Assembly (NCBI RefSeq): GCF_002009175.1 | Contig: NZ_CP018047.1 | Location: forward strand, 6,510,001-6,574,000 | Source of the DNA: Streptomyces niveus | GTDB taxonomy: Bacteria; Actinomycetota; Actinomycetes; Streptomycetales; Streptomycetaceae | Length of the DNA: 64,000 nucleotides | Reading direction: 5' to 3' | Shown here: one piece after another, positions 40,466-48,993 of the stretch | Numbering within the stretch: position 1 is the first letter of the stretch | Layout: every line of letters starts with the position of its first letter | The notes under the pieces: generated by a model | Told to the model about the DNA's origin: nothing | The model's input: the letters and a program-made list of their open reading frames with translations, nothing else | Database searches by the model: none | Program-made: the position numbers and the translations under genes

Positions 40466-41141
40466 CCGGCACGAAGACCGGCAGGACGAACTGTCGGACG
40501 ACCGGCGCGACGGCCGACAGAACGACCGGCCGGACACGACACCCCGGCTGCGGCGGCGGTTCAGCCGCGCCGAGCGGCTGGTCCACCGCACCACGGCCGC
40601 GCTGATGCTGCTGTGCGTGGCGACGGCGGCCTGTCTGTACGTGCCGCAACTCGCCGAACTCGTCGGCCGCCGCTATCTGGTGGTCACCCTGCACCAGTGG
40701 TCGGGACTGCTGCTGCCGGCGCCGTTCCTCGTCGGTCTCGCCTCCCCGTCGTTCCGAGCGGATCTGCGGCGGCTGAACCGCTTCGCGCCACACGACAAGG
40801 AGTGGCTGCGGGCGGTACGGCGGCGCGACTTCCGGCCCGGATCGCGGCCGTCGGGCAAGTTCAACGCCGGGCAGAAGGTGTACGCGGGCTGGATCGCCGG
40901 AGCCGTACTGGTCATGCTCGCCACCGGCCTGATGATGTGGTTCACCGGCCTGACACCGCTGGTGTGGCGGACGAGCGCCACCTTCGTCCACGACTGGCTG
41001 TCGCTGGCCGTGGGGCTCGTGCTCGTCGGGCACATCGGGATGGCGTACGCCGACCCGCAGGCGCGTCGCGGCATGCGGACCGGATCGGTGGAACGGCCGT
41101 GGGCGGAGCGGGAGCACCCTCTTTGGAAGGAAGAGGAGTGA
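40407..41141 (+). CDS. Cytochrome b/b6-type membrane subunit
   Basis: A 244-residue protein. The first 60 residues are hydrophilic and overlap the preceding gene in another frame. Four membrane spans follow, with histidines placed as heme ligands in ERLVHRTTAALMLLC, VVTLHQWSGLLLPAPF and TFVHDWLSLAVGLVLVGHIG. It matches Ni/Fe-hydrogenase- or formate-dehydrogenase-type di-heme cytochromes b. It most likely passes electrons between the quinone pool and the sulfite-oxidase-like partner upstream. The 59-bp gene overlap supports translational coupling. Confidence 0.88.
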   Translation: MTSTPGSGGPTAAPTPRRSDRHEDRQDELSDDRRDGRQNDRPDTTPRLRRRFSRAERLVHRTTAALMLLCVATAACLYVPQLAELVGRRYLVVTLHQWSGLLLPAPFLVGLASPSFRADLRRLNRFAPHDKEWLRAVRRRDFRPGSRPSGKFNAGQKVYAGWIAGAVLVMLATGLMMWFTGLTPLVWRTSATFVHDWLSLAVGLVLVGHIGMAYADPQARRGMRTGSVERPWAEREHPLWKEEE

Positions 41142-41187
41142 CCCGCCCCGCCGGCCCCGTCATACCGGATCCGCTATCGGGTCCGCG

Positions 41188-42594
41188 CTAAAGGATCAGC
41201 GACAGCAGCATCACGAAGCCGAGACCGACCACGGAGATGATCGTCTCCATCACCGACCAGGTCTTGATCGTCTGACCGACGTCCATCCCGAAGTACTCCT
41301 TCACCAGCCAGAATCCGGCGTCGTTCACATGGCTGAAGAAGAGCGATCCGGCGCCGATCGCCAGCACCAGCAGCGCCGCGTGCGAGGTGGACATGTCCGC
41401 GGCGAGCGGGGCCGCCAGACCGGCGGCGGAGATCGTCGCGACCGTCGCCGAACCGGTCGCCAGCCTGATCGCCACCGCGATCAGCCAGCCCAGCAGCAGC
41501 GCCGGGATCGACCAGTTCTCGGAGAACTCCAGGATCATCTGGCCGACGCCCGCGTCGATCAGCGTCTGCTTGAAACCGCCGCCCGCGGCGACGATCAGCA
41601 GCACGCCCGCGATGGGCCCGAAGGACTTCTCGACGGTCGAGGCGAGCCGGTCCTTGGTGAATCCGGCGGCGCGCCCCAGGGTGAACATGCCGACCAGTAC
41701 GGCGGCGAGCAGCGCGATCAGCGGGGAGCCGACGACATCGGCGACCTTCTGGACCTGGTTCTCCGGGTCGTCCACGACGATGTCGACCAGGGCCTTGACC
41801 AGCATCAGGACGACGGGCAGCAGGACCGTGGCGACGGTTGCGCCGAAGCTCGGGCGCCGGTCGGTCTCGTCGGACGGGCGCTTCTCCAGCGTCTGGAGCA
41901 TCCGCTCGGGCGGCTGGATGTCCACCCAGCGCGCGGCGTAGCGGGAGAACAGCGGACCGGCGATGATCACCGTCGGTACGGAGATGACCAGGCCCAGCGC
42001 CAGCGTGACGCCGAGGTCGGCGCCGATGGCGTCGATGGCGACCAGCGGGCCGGGGTGCGGCGGTATCAGCCCGTGCATGACGGACAGGCCGGCCAGCGCC
42101 GGGATACCGATCCTCATCAGGGAGAAGTTGCCGCGCTTGGCGACCAGCAGCACCACCGGTATCAGCAGCACGATGCCGACCTCGAAGAACAGCGGCAGCC
42201 CGATCACCGAGGCGATGAGGACCATCGCCCAGGGCATCGCGCGCCCGCTCGCCCGCCTGAGGATCGTGTCGACTATCTGGTCGGCGCCGCCCGAGTCCGC
42301 GAGCAGCTTGCCGAGTATCGCGCCCAGCGCGATCAGCACGCCGACGCCCGCGACGGTGGAGCCGAGACCGGTGGAGAAGCTGGTGATCGTGTCGCCGAGG
42401 GACGCGCCGGCGAAGGCGCCGAGTGCCAGTGTGCCGATGGTCAGGGCGAGAAAGGCGTGCACTTTGAACTTGGTGATGAGCAGGACGATGACGGCAATAC
42501 CGGCGAGAACGGCGATGCCCAGCTGCGTGTTGCCGGCCGAGGTGATCGGTTCTACGGCGTCCGCTGCCAGCGTCTCCACACTGAGACTGGTCAC
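41188..42594 (-). CDS. gntP: GntP family gluconate:proton symporter
   Basis: A 468-residue permease with about twelve to fourteen membrane segments. Landmarks are LGKLLADSGGADQIVDTILR, IPPHPGPLVAIDAIGADLG and DAGFWLVKEYFGMDVGQTIK, all typical of GntP. It lies 77 bp downstream of the gluconokinase gene on the same strand. That gap is built of imperfect repeats of GGAGGTTCGGGG. Function: gluconate uptake feeding the kinase and the pentose phosphate pathway. Confidence 0.94.
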   Translation of the reverse strand: MTSLSVETLAADAVEPITSAGNTQLGIAVLAGIAVIVLLITKFKVHAFLALTIGTLALGAFAGASLGDTITSFSTGLGSTVAGVGVLIALGAILGKLLADSGGADQIVDTILRRASGRAMPWAMVLIASVIGLPLFFEVGIVLLIPVVLLVAKRGNFSLMRIGIPALAGLSVMHGLIPPHPGPLVAIDAIGADLGVTLALGLVISVPTVIIAGPLFSRYAARWVDIQPPERMLQTLEKRPSDETDRRPSFGATVATVLLPVVLMLVKALVDIVVDDPENQVQKVADVVGSPLIALLAAVLVGMFTLGRAAGFTKDRLASTVEKSFGPIAGVLLIVAAGGGFKQTLIDAGVGQMILEFSENWSIPALLLGWLIAVAIRLATGSATVATISAAGLAAPLAADMSTSHAALLVLAIGAGSLFFSHVNDAGFWLVKEYFGMDVGQTIKTWSVMETIISVVGLGFVMLLSLIL

Positions 42595-42671
42595 GGGGGT
42601 TCCTTAGTTCGGGGAGGTTCGGGGGGATTCAGGGAGGTTCGGGGGTTTTTCGGGTGGGGCCGGTCCGTCCG

Positions 42672-43202
42672 TCAGGCGGGTTCGGGCTGTTGGGGACGGT
42701 CCAGACGGCGGAGCGCGGCGACGCCCCGTTCGGTGATGTCCTCGGGGGTGCCCGCCACATCGACGGCGACGCCCGCCTCGTCGTCGCCGAGCGGCTGCAA
42801 CGTGGCGAACTGCGAATCAAGCAGGGCGGTCGGCATGAAGTGCCCCTTGCGGCCCGCCATCCGACGCTCGATCAGGGCGCGGTCACCGGTGAGATGCAGG
42901 AAGACGGCGTCGGGCGCCGCCGCCCGCAGCCGGTCGCGGTAGGCGCGCTTGAGCGCCGAACTGCTGACCACGCCGCCGAGACCGGCCCGGCCGTGCGCCC
43001 ACCGCCCGATCGCGTCGAGCCAGGGCAAGCGATCGTCGTCGTCGAGCGGGGTGCCGGCCGACATCTTGGCGATGTTCGCCGGGGGGTGGAAGTCGTCGCC
43101 CTCGGCGTACGGGACGCCCAGTGCGGCGGCCAGCAGGGGACCGACGGTGGTTTTGCCGGTGCCTGCCACGCCCATCACCACGACGACGTGGGGGGTGCTC
43201 AT
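42672..43202 (-). CDS. gntK: Gluconokinase
   Basis: A 176-residue kinase making 6-phosphogluconate. Walker A is VVMGVAGTGKTTVG near residue 8. Substrate segments are YAEGDDFHPPANIAKMSAGT and VSSSALKRAYRDRLR, and HLTGDRALIERRMAGRKGHF is the lid. ATG at 43202 (MSTPHVV) fits the family start; the upstream open frame to 43295 is not conserved. It is the first gene of the gluconate unit and is divergent from the GntR regulator. Confidence 0.96.
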   Translation of the reverse strand: MSTPHVVVVMGVAGTGKTTVGPLLAAALGVPYAEGDDFHPPANIAKMSAGTPLDDDDRLPWLDAIGRWAHGRAGLGGVVSSSALKRAYRDRLRAAAPDAVFLHLTGDRALIERRMAGRKGHFMPTALLDSQFATLQPLGDDEAGVAVDVAGTPEDITERGVAALRRLDRPQQPEPA

Positions 43203-43254
43203 CTGATGCCTCGCTGTCTTCACGTGCTCCGCTGCCTTCGCGCTACTGAAACCC

Positions 43255-43270
43255 ATATGTACGACGTATT
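43255..43270. promoter_or_regulatory. Candidate GntR operator in the gluconate divergent gap
   Basis: The palindrome TACGACGTA (43260-43268) contains GTACGAC at 43259-43265, the G-T-n3-A-C core of FadR-type GntR operators. It sits between the gluconokinase start (43202) and the regulator start (43334). Symmetry outside the core is weak. Confidence 0.4.
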
Positions 43271-43333
43271 CAAGGTGTCGTAACCCACACGTCATATTTT
43301 TTCTTGGTCACACCCGCCCCGTAGGCTTCCGTC

Positions 43334-44035
43334 ATGACCACAGAAGGCCGGGGCCTGCATACCCATGTGCTCGACACCCTCGGTCTCGCCATCACCGGGG
43401 GCGAGTACCCCGAGGGCGGCGTCGTGCGCACCGACGAGGTCGCCCAGCGCTTCGACGTATCGCGCACCGTGGTACGGGAAGTGGTCCGCGTCCTGGAGTC
43501 GATGCACCTCGTCCAGTCGCGGCGCCGCGTCGGCGTCACGGTGCGGCCCGCCCGCGAGTGGAACGTCTACGACCCACGGGTCATCCGCTGGCGGCTCGCG
43601 GGCAGCGACCGGCCGCGCCAGCTGCGCTCCCTGACCGTGCTGCGCTCCGCGATCGAGCCGGTCGCCGCCGGTCTCGCCGCCCTCCACGCCACGCCCGAAC
43701 AGTGCGCCGCCCTCACCGAGCAGGCGCTCGGGATGGTCGCCACCTCACGCGGCCACCAGCTGGAGGGCTATCTGCGGCACGACATCGCCTTCCACCGGGT
43801 GGTTCTCGACGCGTCGGGCAACGAGATGTTCGCGCGGCTCGGCGATGTGGTCGCGGAGGTCCTGACGGGCCGTACGCGGCACGAGGTGATGTTCCACGAC
43901 CCGGACCCGGCGGCCGTCACCCTGCACGTACAGGTCGCCGAGGCCGTACGGGAGCGGGACGCGGCCCGCGCGGAGGAACTGACCCGGGAGATCGCGGTGG
44001 GCGCCCTCCAGGAACTCGACGTACTGGCACCCTGA
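43334..44035 (+). CDS. gntR: GntR family regulator (FadR/FCD type) of gluconate genes
   Basis: A 233-residue repressor. Its winged helix ([55 protein letters not shown]) is followed by an FCD ligand domain with metal/ligand histidines and aspartate in [18 protein letters not shown] and [20 protein letters not shown]. It is divergent from gntK and separated by 131 bp. In Streptomyces the equivalent regulator represses gluconate uptake and is released by gluconate or its phosphate. Confidence 0.9.
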   Translation: MTTEGRGLHTHVLDTLGLAITGGEYPEGGVVRTDEVAQRFDVSRTVVREVVRVLESMHLVQSRRRVGVTVRPAREWNVYDPRVIRWRLAGSDRPRQLRSLTVLRSAIEPVAAGLAALHATPEQCAALTEQALGMVATSRGHQLEGYLRHDIAFHRVVLDASGNEMFARLGDVVAEVLTGRTRHEVMFHDPDPAAVTLHVQVAEAVRERDAARAEELTREIAVGALQELDVLAP

Positions 44036-44105
44036 CCCGGGGCGTGTGCGCCCGCGACGATGTCAGACTTGCCTCTTCAGGCTCGATGGAGAGGCAGGTC
44101 CTGGC

Positions 44106-45191
44106 ATGTCGCAGCAGGTGCAAGGCGTCGTGGCGCCCGGCAAGAACGAGGCGGTGCGGGTCGAGACGATCGTGATCCCCGATCCCGGCCCCGGCGAGGC
44201 CGTGGTGAAGATCCAGGCGTGCGGTGTCTGCCACACCGATCTGCACTACAAGCAGGGCGGGATCAACGACGACTACCCCTTCCTCCTCGGACACGAGGCG
44301 TCGGGAATCGTCGAGTCGGTCGGCGACGGTGTCACCGACGTCGCCCCCGGTGACTTCGTCATTCTCAACTGGCGTGCCGTCTGCGGCAGTTGTCGGGCGT
44401 GTCTGCGGGGCAGGCCCTGGTACTGCTTCAACACCCACAACGCGAAGCGGAAGATGACGCTGACGGACGGCACGGAGCTGTCCCCCGCGCTCGGTATCGG
44501 GGCCTTCGCGGAGAAGACGCTGGTCGCCGCCGGACAGTGCACCAAGGTCGACCCGTCCGTCTCGCCGGCCGTCGCCGGTCTGCTGGGCTGCGGCGTCATG
44601 GCCGGCATCGGCGCGGCGATCAACACCGGCAACGTCGGCCGGGGCGACTCCGTCGCCGTCATCGGCTGCGGCGGGGTCGGCGACGCGGCGATCGTCGGCA
44701 GCCGCCTCGCGGGCGCGGCCCGGATCATCGCCGTCGACATCGACGACCGCAAACTGGCCACGGCGAAGACGATGGGCGCCACCCACACCGTCAACTCCCG
44801 CTCCAACGACGCCGTCGAGGCGATCCGGGAGCTGACCGGAGGCTTCGGTGCCGATGTCGTCATCGAGGCGGTCGGCCGCCCGGAGACGTACGAACAGGCC
44901 TTCTACGCACGTGACTTGGCCGGCACCGTCGTCCTGGTCGGCGTCCCCACCCCCGAGATGAAGCTCGAACTGCCGCTGCTCGACGTCTTCGGACGCGGCG
45001 GCTCGCTCAAGTCGTCCTGGTACGGCGACTGTCTGCCCTCCCGCGACTTCCCCATGCTCATCGACCTGCACCAGCAGGGCCGTATCGACCTGGGGGCGTT
45101 CGTCACCGAGACCATCGGACTCGGCGACGTCGAGAAGGCGTTCGCCCGGATGCACGAGGGCGACGTCCTGCGTTCGGTGGTGACGCTCTGA
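44106..45191 (+). CDS. mscR: S-(hydroxymethyl)mycothiol dehydrogenase
   Basis: A 361-residue zinc-dependent dehydrogenase that oxidises the formaldehyde-mycothiol adduct to S-formylmycothiol. The catalytic zinc cysteine is in [19 protein letters not shown] with [10 protein letters not shown]. The structural zinc lobe is [15 protein letters not shown], and the NAD site is [16 protein letters not shown]. The N-terminal [20 protein letters not shown] and the [13 protein letters not shown] stretch are characteristic of the mycothiol enzyme. ATG at 44106 follows GAGAGGCAGG. The next gene starts within its stop codon, forming a detoxification operon. Confidence 0.9.
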   Translation: MSQQVQGVVAPGKNEAVRVETIVIPDPGPGEAVVKIQACGVCHTDLHYKQGGINDDYPFLLGHEASGIVESVGDGVTDVAPGDFVILNWRAVCGSCRACLRGRPWYCFNTHNAKRKMTLTDGTELSPALGIGAFAEKTLVAAGQCTKVDPSVSPAVAGLLGCGVMAGIGAAINTGNVGRGDSVAVIGCGGVGDAAIVGSRLAGAARIIAVDIDDRKLATAKTMGATHTVNSRSNDAVEAIRELTGGFGADVVIEAVGRPETYEQAFYARDLAGTVVLVGVPTPEMKLELPLLDVFGRGGSLKSSWYGDCLPSRDFPMLIDLHQQGRIDLGAFVTETIGLGDVEKAFARMHEGDVLRSVVTL

Positions 45192-45820
45192 TGGCCGCCC
45201 GTATCGACCATCTCGTCACCTCGGGCACCTTCTCGCTCGACGGCGGCACCTGGGACGTCGACAACAACGTCTGGATCGTCGGCGACGACACCGAGGCGAT
45301 CGTCATCGACGCGGCCCACGACGCCGAGGCCATCGAGCGCGCGCTCGGCGGCCGGACACTGCGCGCCGTCGTCTGCACCCACGCCCACAACGACCACATC
45401 GACGCGGCCCCGGCCCTCGCCGCCGCGACCGGGGCGCCCGTCCTGCTCCACCCGGACGACCTCCCGCTGTGGAAGCAGACCCACCCGGACCGCCTCCCGG
45501 ACGGCGAACTCGCCGACGGTCAGGCCCTGTCGGTGGCCGGCACCACCCTGACGGTGCTGCACACCCCGGGCCACGCGCCCGGCGCCGTCTGTCTGTACAC
45601 CCCCGGCCTGTCCACGGTCTTCACCGGTGACACGCTCTTCCAGGGCGGGCCCGGCGCCACCGGACGGTCCTTCTCGCACTTCCCGACGATCATCGAGTCG
45701 ATCCGCGAACGGCTGCTCACACTGCCGCAGGGGACAGTGGTCCGTACCGGCCACGGCGACTCGACCACCATCGGCGACGAGGCACCGCAGCTGGACGAGT
45801 GGATCAGGTCCGGCGGCTGA
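45191..45820 (+). CDS. MBL-fold metallohydrolase, probable mycothiol-pathway partner
   Basis: A 209-residue glyoxalase II-like enzyme. The metal motif is VVCTHAHNDHIDAAPALAA (T-H-x-H-x-D-H), with further ligands in LHTPGHAPGAVCLY and VFTGDTLFQGG. Its ATG overlaps the stop of the mycothiol dehydrogenase gene by one base (TGATG). The coupling suggests that it hydrolyses the S-formyl or another S-acyl mycothiol thioester to formate plus mycothiol. That role is inferred from position. An intrinsic terminator follows 19 bp after the stop. Confidence 0.9.
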   Translation: MAARIDHLVTSGTFSLDGGTWDVDNNVWIVGDDTEAIVIDAAHDAEAIERALGGRTLRAVVCTHAHNDHIDAAPALAAATGAPVLLHPDDLPLWKQTHPDRLPDGELADGQALSVAGTTLTVLHTPGHAPGAVCLYTPGLSTVFTGDTLFQGGPGATGRSFSHFPTIIESIRERLLTLPQGTVVRTGHGDSTTIGDEAPQLDEWIRSGG

Positions 45821-45839
45821 GTACGCTCCACGAACAGCG

Positions 45840-45867
45840 AAAAGCCCCTGCTGAGCAGGGGCTTTTT
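45840..45867. terminator. Bidirectional intrinsic terminator
   Basis: AAAAGCCCCTG, loop CTGAG, CAGGGGCTTTT plus one more T. The A-run on one side and T-run on the other allow termination of the MBL-fold gene from the left and of the tRNA-Leu transcript from the right. This canonical form is rare in such GC-rich DNA. Confidence 0.9.
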
Positions 45868-45873
45868 CGATTG

Positions 45874-45958
45874 TGTCCGAGGGGGGACTTGAACCCCCAC
45901 GCCCGATAAAGGGCACTAGCACCTCAAGCTAGCGCGTCTGCCATTCCGCCACCCGGAC
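45874..45958 (-). tRNA. tRNA-Leu (anticodon GAG)
   Basis: Eighty-five bases on the minus strand. The acceptor stem GTCCGGG pairs with CTCGGAC followed by discriminator A. The anticodon loop TTGAGGT in the stem CTAGC/GCTAG gives anticodon GAG at 45923-45925 (plus-strand CTC). A long variable arm (GTGCCCTTTATCGGGCGT) marks it as a class II tRNA. The T-arm is GGGGGTTCAAGTCCCCC. CCA is not encoded. It reads CUC and CUU leucine codons. Confidence 0.95.
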
Positions 45959-46085
45959 AAGGTGTCCGCCGGGCGACCAGAGGCCGTTCCGACGTGGAAA
46001 ACCATAGCAAACATCGGGCACTGCCCGATCCCGCCCCGGTGGGAGGATGGGGCGACCACCGGCAACGACAGCGGGAGTGAGCAGC

Positions 46086-47411
46086 GTGAGCGAGTCGAAC
46101 ACTGGCGGGACGGTCCCGGGCGAGGACGAGGTCGTCGACCTCTGCCGCGACCTGATCCGGATCGACACCAGCAACTACGGCGACCACTCGGGCCCCGGCG
46201 AACGGCTCGCCGCCGAGTACGTGGCCGAGAAACTGGCCGAGGTGGGACTCGAACCGAAGATCTTCGAGTCGCACAAGGGCCGTGCCTCCACCGTGGCCAG
46301 GATCGCCGGCGAGGACCCCTCCAGGCCCGCGCTGCTCATCCACGGCCACACCGATGTCGTCCCCGCCAACGCCGCGGACTGGACGTACGACCCGTTCGCC
46401 GGCGAGATCGCCGACGGCTGCCTCTGGGGGCGCGGCGCGGTCGACATGAAGGACATGGACGCCATGACCCTCGCCGTGGTGCGGGACAGGCTCCGCAGCG
46501 GGCGCAAGCCCCCGCGCGACATCGTCCTCGCCTTCCTGGCCGACGAGGAGGCGGGTGGTACGTACGGGGCGCGGCACCTGGTCGACAACCACCCGGATCT
46601 CTTCGAGGGCGTCACCGAGGCGATCAGCGAGGTCGGCGGCTTCTCCTTCACCGTCAACGAGAACCTGCGCCTGTATCTCGTCGAGACGGCGCAGAAGGGC
46701 ATGCACTGGATGCGGCTGACCGTGGACGGCACGGCCGGCCACGGCTCGATGACCAACACCGACAACGCCATCACCGAACTCTGCGAGGCGGTCGGGCGGT
46801 TGGGCCGGCACGAGTGGCCGGTGCGGATGACGAAGACCGTGCGGTCCTTCCTGGACGAGCTGTCCGACGCGCTGGGCGTACCGCTGGACCCGGAGGACAT
46901 GGAGGGCACCCTCGCGACGCTCGGCGGCATCGCGAAGATGATCGGCGCCACCCTGCGCAACTCCGCCGCCCCCACCATGCTCGGCGCGGGTTACAAGGTG
47001 AACGTGATCCCCGGCCAGGCGACCGCCCATGTCGACGGCCGCTTCCTGCCCGGCTACGAGGAGGAGTTCCTCGCCGACATCGACCGGATCCTCGGCCCGC
47101 GCGTGCGCCGCGAGGACGTGCACGGCGACAAGGCCCTGGAGACCAGCTTCGACGGCAAGCTCGTCGACGCCATGCAGACCGCCCTCGTCGCCGAGGACCC
47201 GATCGCGCGGGCCGTCCCGTACATGCTCTCGGGCGGCACGGACGCCAAGTCCTTCGACGACCTAGGCATCCGCGGCTTCGGCTTCGCCCCGCTCAAGCTC
47301 CCGCCGGAGCTGGACTTCGCCGGGATGTTCCACGGCGTGGACGAGCGGGTGCCGCTGGACGGCCTGAAGTTCGGAGTACGGGTGCTCGACCGCTTCATCG
47401 ACGCCTGCTGA
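46086..47411 (+). CDS. M20 family zinc peptidase (ArgE/DapE/CPG2-like)
   Basis: A 441-residue hydrolase. Metal-binding landmarks are LLIHGHTDVVPANAADW, then WGRGAVDMKDMDAMTLAVV with the bridging Asp, and LAFLADEEAGGTYGARHLVD with the catalytic Glu. The dimerisation domain follows (GTAGHGSMTNTDNAITELCE). The C-terminal ligand histidine is in FHGVDERVPLDGL. GTG at 46086 is favoured by spacing from GGGAG; GTG at 46077 is in frame. Family members remove N-acyl groups or cleave dipeptides; the substrate is unknown. Confidence 0.93.
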   Translation: MSESNTGGTVPGEDEVVDLCRDLIRIDTSNYGDHSGPGERLAAEYVAEKLAEVGLEPKIFESHKGRASTVARIAGEDPSRPALLIHGHTDVVPANAADWTYDPFAGEIADGCLWGRGAVDMKDMDAMTLAVVRDRLRSGRKPPRDIVLAFLADEEAGGTYGARHLVDNHPDLFEGVTEAISEVGGFSFTVNENLRLYLVETAQKGMHWMRLTVDGTAGHGSMTNTDNAITELCEAVGRLGRHEWPVRMTKTVRSFLDELSDALGVPLDPEDMEGTLATLGGIAKMIGATLRNSAAPTMLGAGYKVNVIPGQATAHVDGRFLPGYEEEFLADIDRILGPRVRREDVHGDKALETSFDGKLVDAMQTALVAEDPIARAVPYMLSGGTDAKSFDDLGIRGFGFAPLKLPPELDFAGMFHGVDERVPLDGLKFGVRVLDRFIDAC

Positions 47412-47546
47412 GCCGGATATTCGGCAGTGCGTACGCAGTTGACTGAAAAGAGTGAATGCGACCATACGCTCGTAGCCTGATTACTTCCTTCTCGTTACAG
47501 GTGTGCGGTCCGAGGTTGGGACCGCGTTTGCCAACGAGGAGGAATA

Positions 47547-47780
47547 ATGATCAAGAAGGTCGTCGCCGCTGCGGCTGCCACCGGCAGTCTCGTGCTCGCG
47601 GGCGCTGGCATGGCCGTTGCCGACTCCGGTGCCCAGGGTGCCGCTGTCGGATCACCCGGTGTGCTCTCGGGCAATGTCGTCCAGGTGCCCATCCACATTC
47701 CGGTGAATGTCTGCGGCAACACGGTCTCCGTGATCGGGCTGCTGAACCCCACCTTCGGCAACACCTGCGTCAACGCGTGA
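47547..47780 (+). CDS. chpH: Short chaplin ChpH
   Basis: A 77-residue secreted amyloid-forming surface protein. A signal peptide (about residues 1-25, MIKKVVAAAAATGSLVLAGA) is followed by one chaplin domain with SPGVLSGNVVQVPIHIPVNV, CGNTVSVIGLLNPTFGNTC and two cysteines that form a disulfide. It is nearly identical to my memory of S. coelicolor ChpH. Chaplins lower surface tension and coat aerial hyphae. ATG at 47547 has GAGGAGG upstream. No BldN-type promoter could be recognised with confidence. Confidence 0.97.
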   Translation: MIKKVVAAAAATGSLVLAGAGMAVADSGAQGAAVGSPGVLSGNVVQVPIHIPVNVCGNTVSVIGLLNPTFGNTCVNA

Positions 47781-47814
47781 CGTTGTACCTCAACCCGTAA
47801 GGGTCTGAGCCCGG

Positions 47815-47851
47815 GCGGCCCCGGAGTGCGCGCCATGCACTCCGGGGCCGC
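47815..47851. terminator. Hairpin after chpH
   Basis: A 15-bp stem including GGCCCCGGAGTGC and GCACTCCGGGGCC around a seven-base loop GCGCCAT. It lies between chpH and chpC on the same strand. There is no T-run, so it may act as a partial terminator or protect the abundant chpH message from decay. Confidence 0.7.
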
Positions 47852-47914
47852 TGGGCCTCAATCCCCAGGCGGTCGTGCCGGGGGTAACCGGAAGGCAGAA
47901 GGCAGGAACAAGCT

Positions 47915-48676
47915 ATGAGACAGGTCACGCGCAAAGGCCTGATCACCGTTGCGGCGGCCGGCGGCGTACTCGCCATGGGCGGCGGCTACGCGCAGGCGGA
48001 CTCGGCTGCGGACGGAACGGCGTCGAACTCCCCGGGCGTGCTGTCCGGGAACAACGTCCAGGTCCCGGTGCACGTCCCGGTCAACGTCTGCGGCAACACC
48101 GTCGATGTCGTCGGGGTGCTGAACCCCGCCATGGGCAACAGCTGCGCGAACGCGTCCGACGGTGGCCGCGGCTCGCACGGCGGCGGTTCCCAGGGCGGCG
48201 GCTCGCACGGCGGCGGTTCGCACGGCGGCAAGGACCGCCCCGGAGGCAGCGGCTCGCAGGGCGGGCACGGCGGCGGCTCGCACGCCGGGGGAGGCGCCGG
48301 CAACTCACCCGGTGTCGGTTCCGGCAACGTCATCCAGGTGCCGATCGACATCCCCGTGAACGTCTGCGGGAACAGCGTCGACATCGTCGGGGTGCTGAAC
48401 CCCGCCTTCGGCAACGAGTGCGCGAACGACGCGGGCACCCCCGCGCCGCCGCCCGAGAAGCCCGAGGAGCCGGTCACCCCCGAGCCTCCGACGGACCGTG
48501 CCGTCCCGCCGTCCCCGAACCGCCCGGACACGCAGGCCGTCGACCGGTCCGCCCCGGAGGGCACCGAGGTGCTGGCCCAGACCGGCGCCGGCGGGCTCGG
48601 ACTGGCGATTCCGGCCGGCGCGGCCCTGCTTCTCGCGGGCAGCGTCATCTACCGCCGCACCCGCGCCGCCGCGTAA
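47915..48676 (+). CDS. chpC: Long chaplin ChpC with two chaplin domains and a sortase signal
   Basis: A 253-residue cell-wall anchored chaplin. A signal peptide of about 28 residues is followed by chaplin domain 1 (NSPGVLSGNNVQVPVHVPVN, CGNTVDVVGVLNPAMGNSC) and a flexible Gly/Ser/His spacer of about 45 residues built from SHGGG repeats. Domain 2 (GNSPGVGSGNVIQVPIDIPV, CGNSVDIVGVLNPAFGNEC) comes next, then a proline-rich linker. The end has the LAQTG sortase motif, a membrane span and a basic tail RRTRAAA. Streptomyces class E sortases use LAxTG. Position next to chpH matches chpC. Confidence 0.95.
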   Translation: MRQVTRKGLITVAAAGGVLAMGGGYAQADSAADGTASNSPGVLSGNNVQVPVHVPVNVCGNTVDVVGVLNPAMGNSCANASDGGRGSHGGGSQGGGSHGGGSHGGKDRPGGSGSQGGHGGGSHAGGGAGNSPGVGSGNVIQVPIDIPVNVCGNSVDIVGVLNPAFGNECANDAGTPAPPPEKPEEPVTPEPPTDRAVPPSPNRPDTQAVDRSAPEGTEVLAQTGAGGLGLAIPAGAALLLAGSVIYRRTRAAA

Positions 48677-48712
48677 CAGCGCGAGCACGGCAGGTCTCCG
48701 GCCCGGTACGGC

Positions 48713-48751
48713 ACGGGGCGGGTCTCCGCGTACAGCGGGGAGCCGCCCCGT
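48713..48751. terminator. Terminator-like hairpin between convergent chpC and DUF5703 genes
   Basis: Nine-base arms ACGGGGCGG and CCGCCCCGT enclose an inner partly paired segment (CTCCGC with GCGGGGAG). It lies between the ends of two convergent genes, where it could stop transcription from both sides. Confidence 0.6.
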
Positions 48752-48757
48752 CTCCGT

Positions 48758-48946
48758 TCACCAGGTGGCGCGTACCTGACGGATGATGCGCCGGCGCAGC
48801 CGCACTCTGCGACTGCCGTCCCGGTGGAGGCTCAGTCGGTCCATTTCCCAGTGTCCGTACTCGGCGTGGTCGGTCAGCAGGCGGGTCGCGTCGCTGCGGG
48901 ACACCCCGCGCGGCACGTACACGTCGACAAATTCGTATTCCGGCAT
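48758..48946 (-). CDS. DUF5703 family small protein
   Basis: A 62-residue protein beginning MPEYEFVDVYVPRGVSRSDA and ending in an arginine-rich tail (GSRRVRLRRRIIRQVRATW). Short proteins of this kind sit beside the chaplin genes in other streptomycetes. The acidic-aromatic start and the W-E-M-D-R-L-S-L-H-R-D-G strand pattern suggest a small mixed alpha/beta fold. Function unknown. It is divergent from the gene at 48994. Confidence 0.8.
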   Translation of the reverse strand: MPEYEFVDVYVPRGVSRSDATRLLTDHAEYGHWEMDRLSLHRDGSRRVRLRRRIIRQVRATW

Positions 48947-48993
48947 CGCATCTATTGTGCGGGCAGAGGCCCGGTACGGATAGCGTCTGCTCT

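Noticed and set aside
41329..42942. A 537-codon plus-strand open frame rich in D, Q and R opposite the gluconate permease and kinase
   Set aside because: The composition is that of an antisense membrane-protein gene, and the minus strand carries recognisable GntP and GntK.
47412..47546. BldN-type promoter before chpH
   Set aside because: Chaplin genes are known BldN targets, but no convincing pair of elements with correct spacing could be read here.
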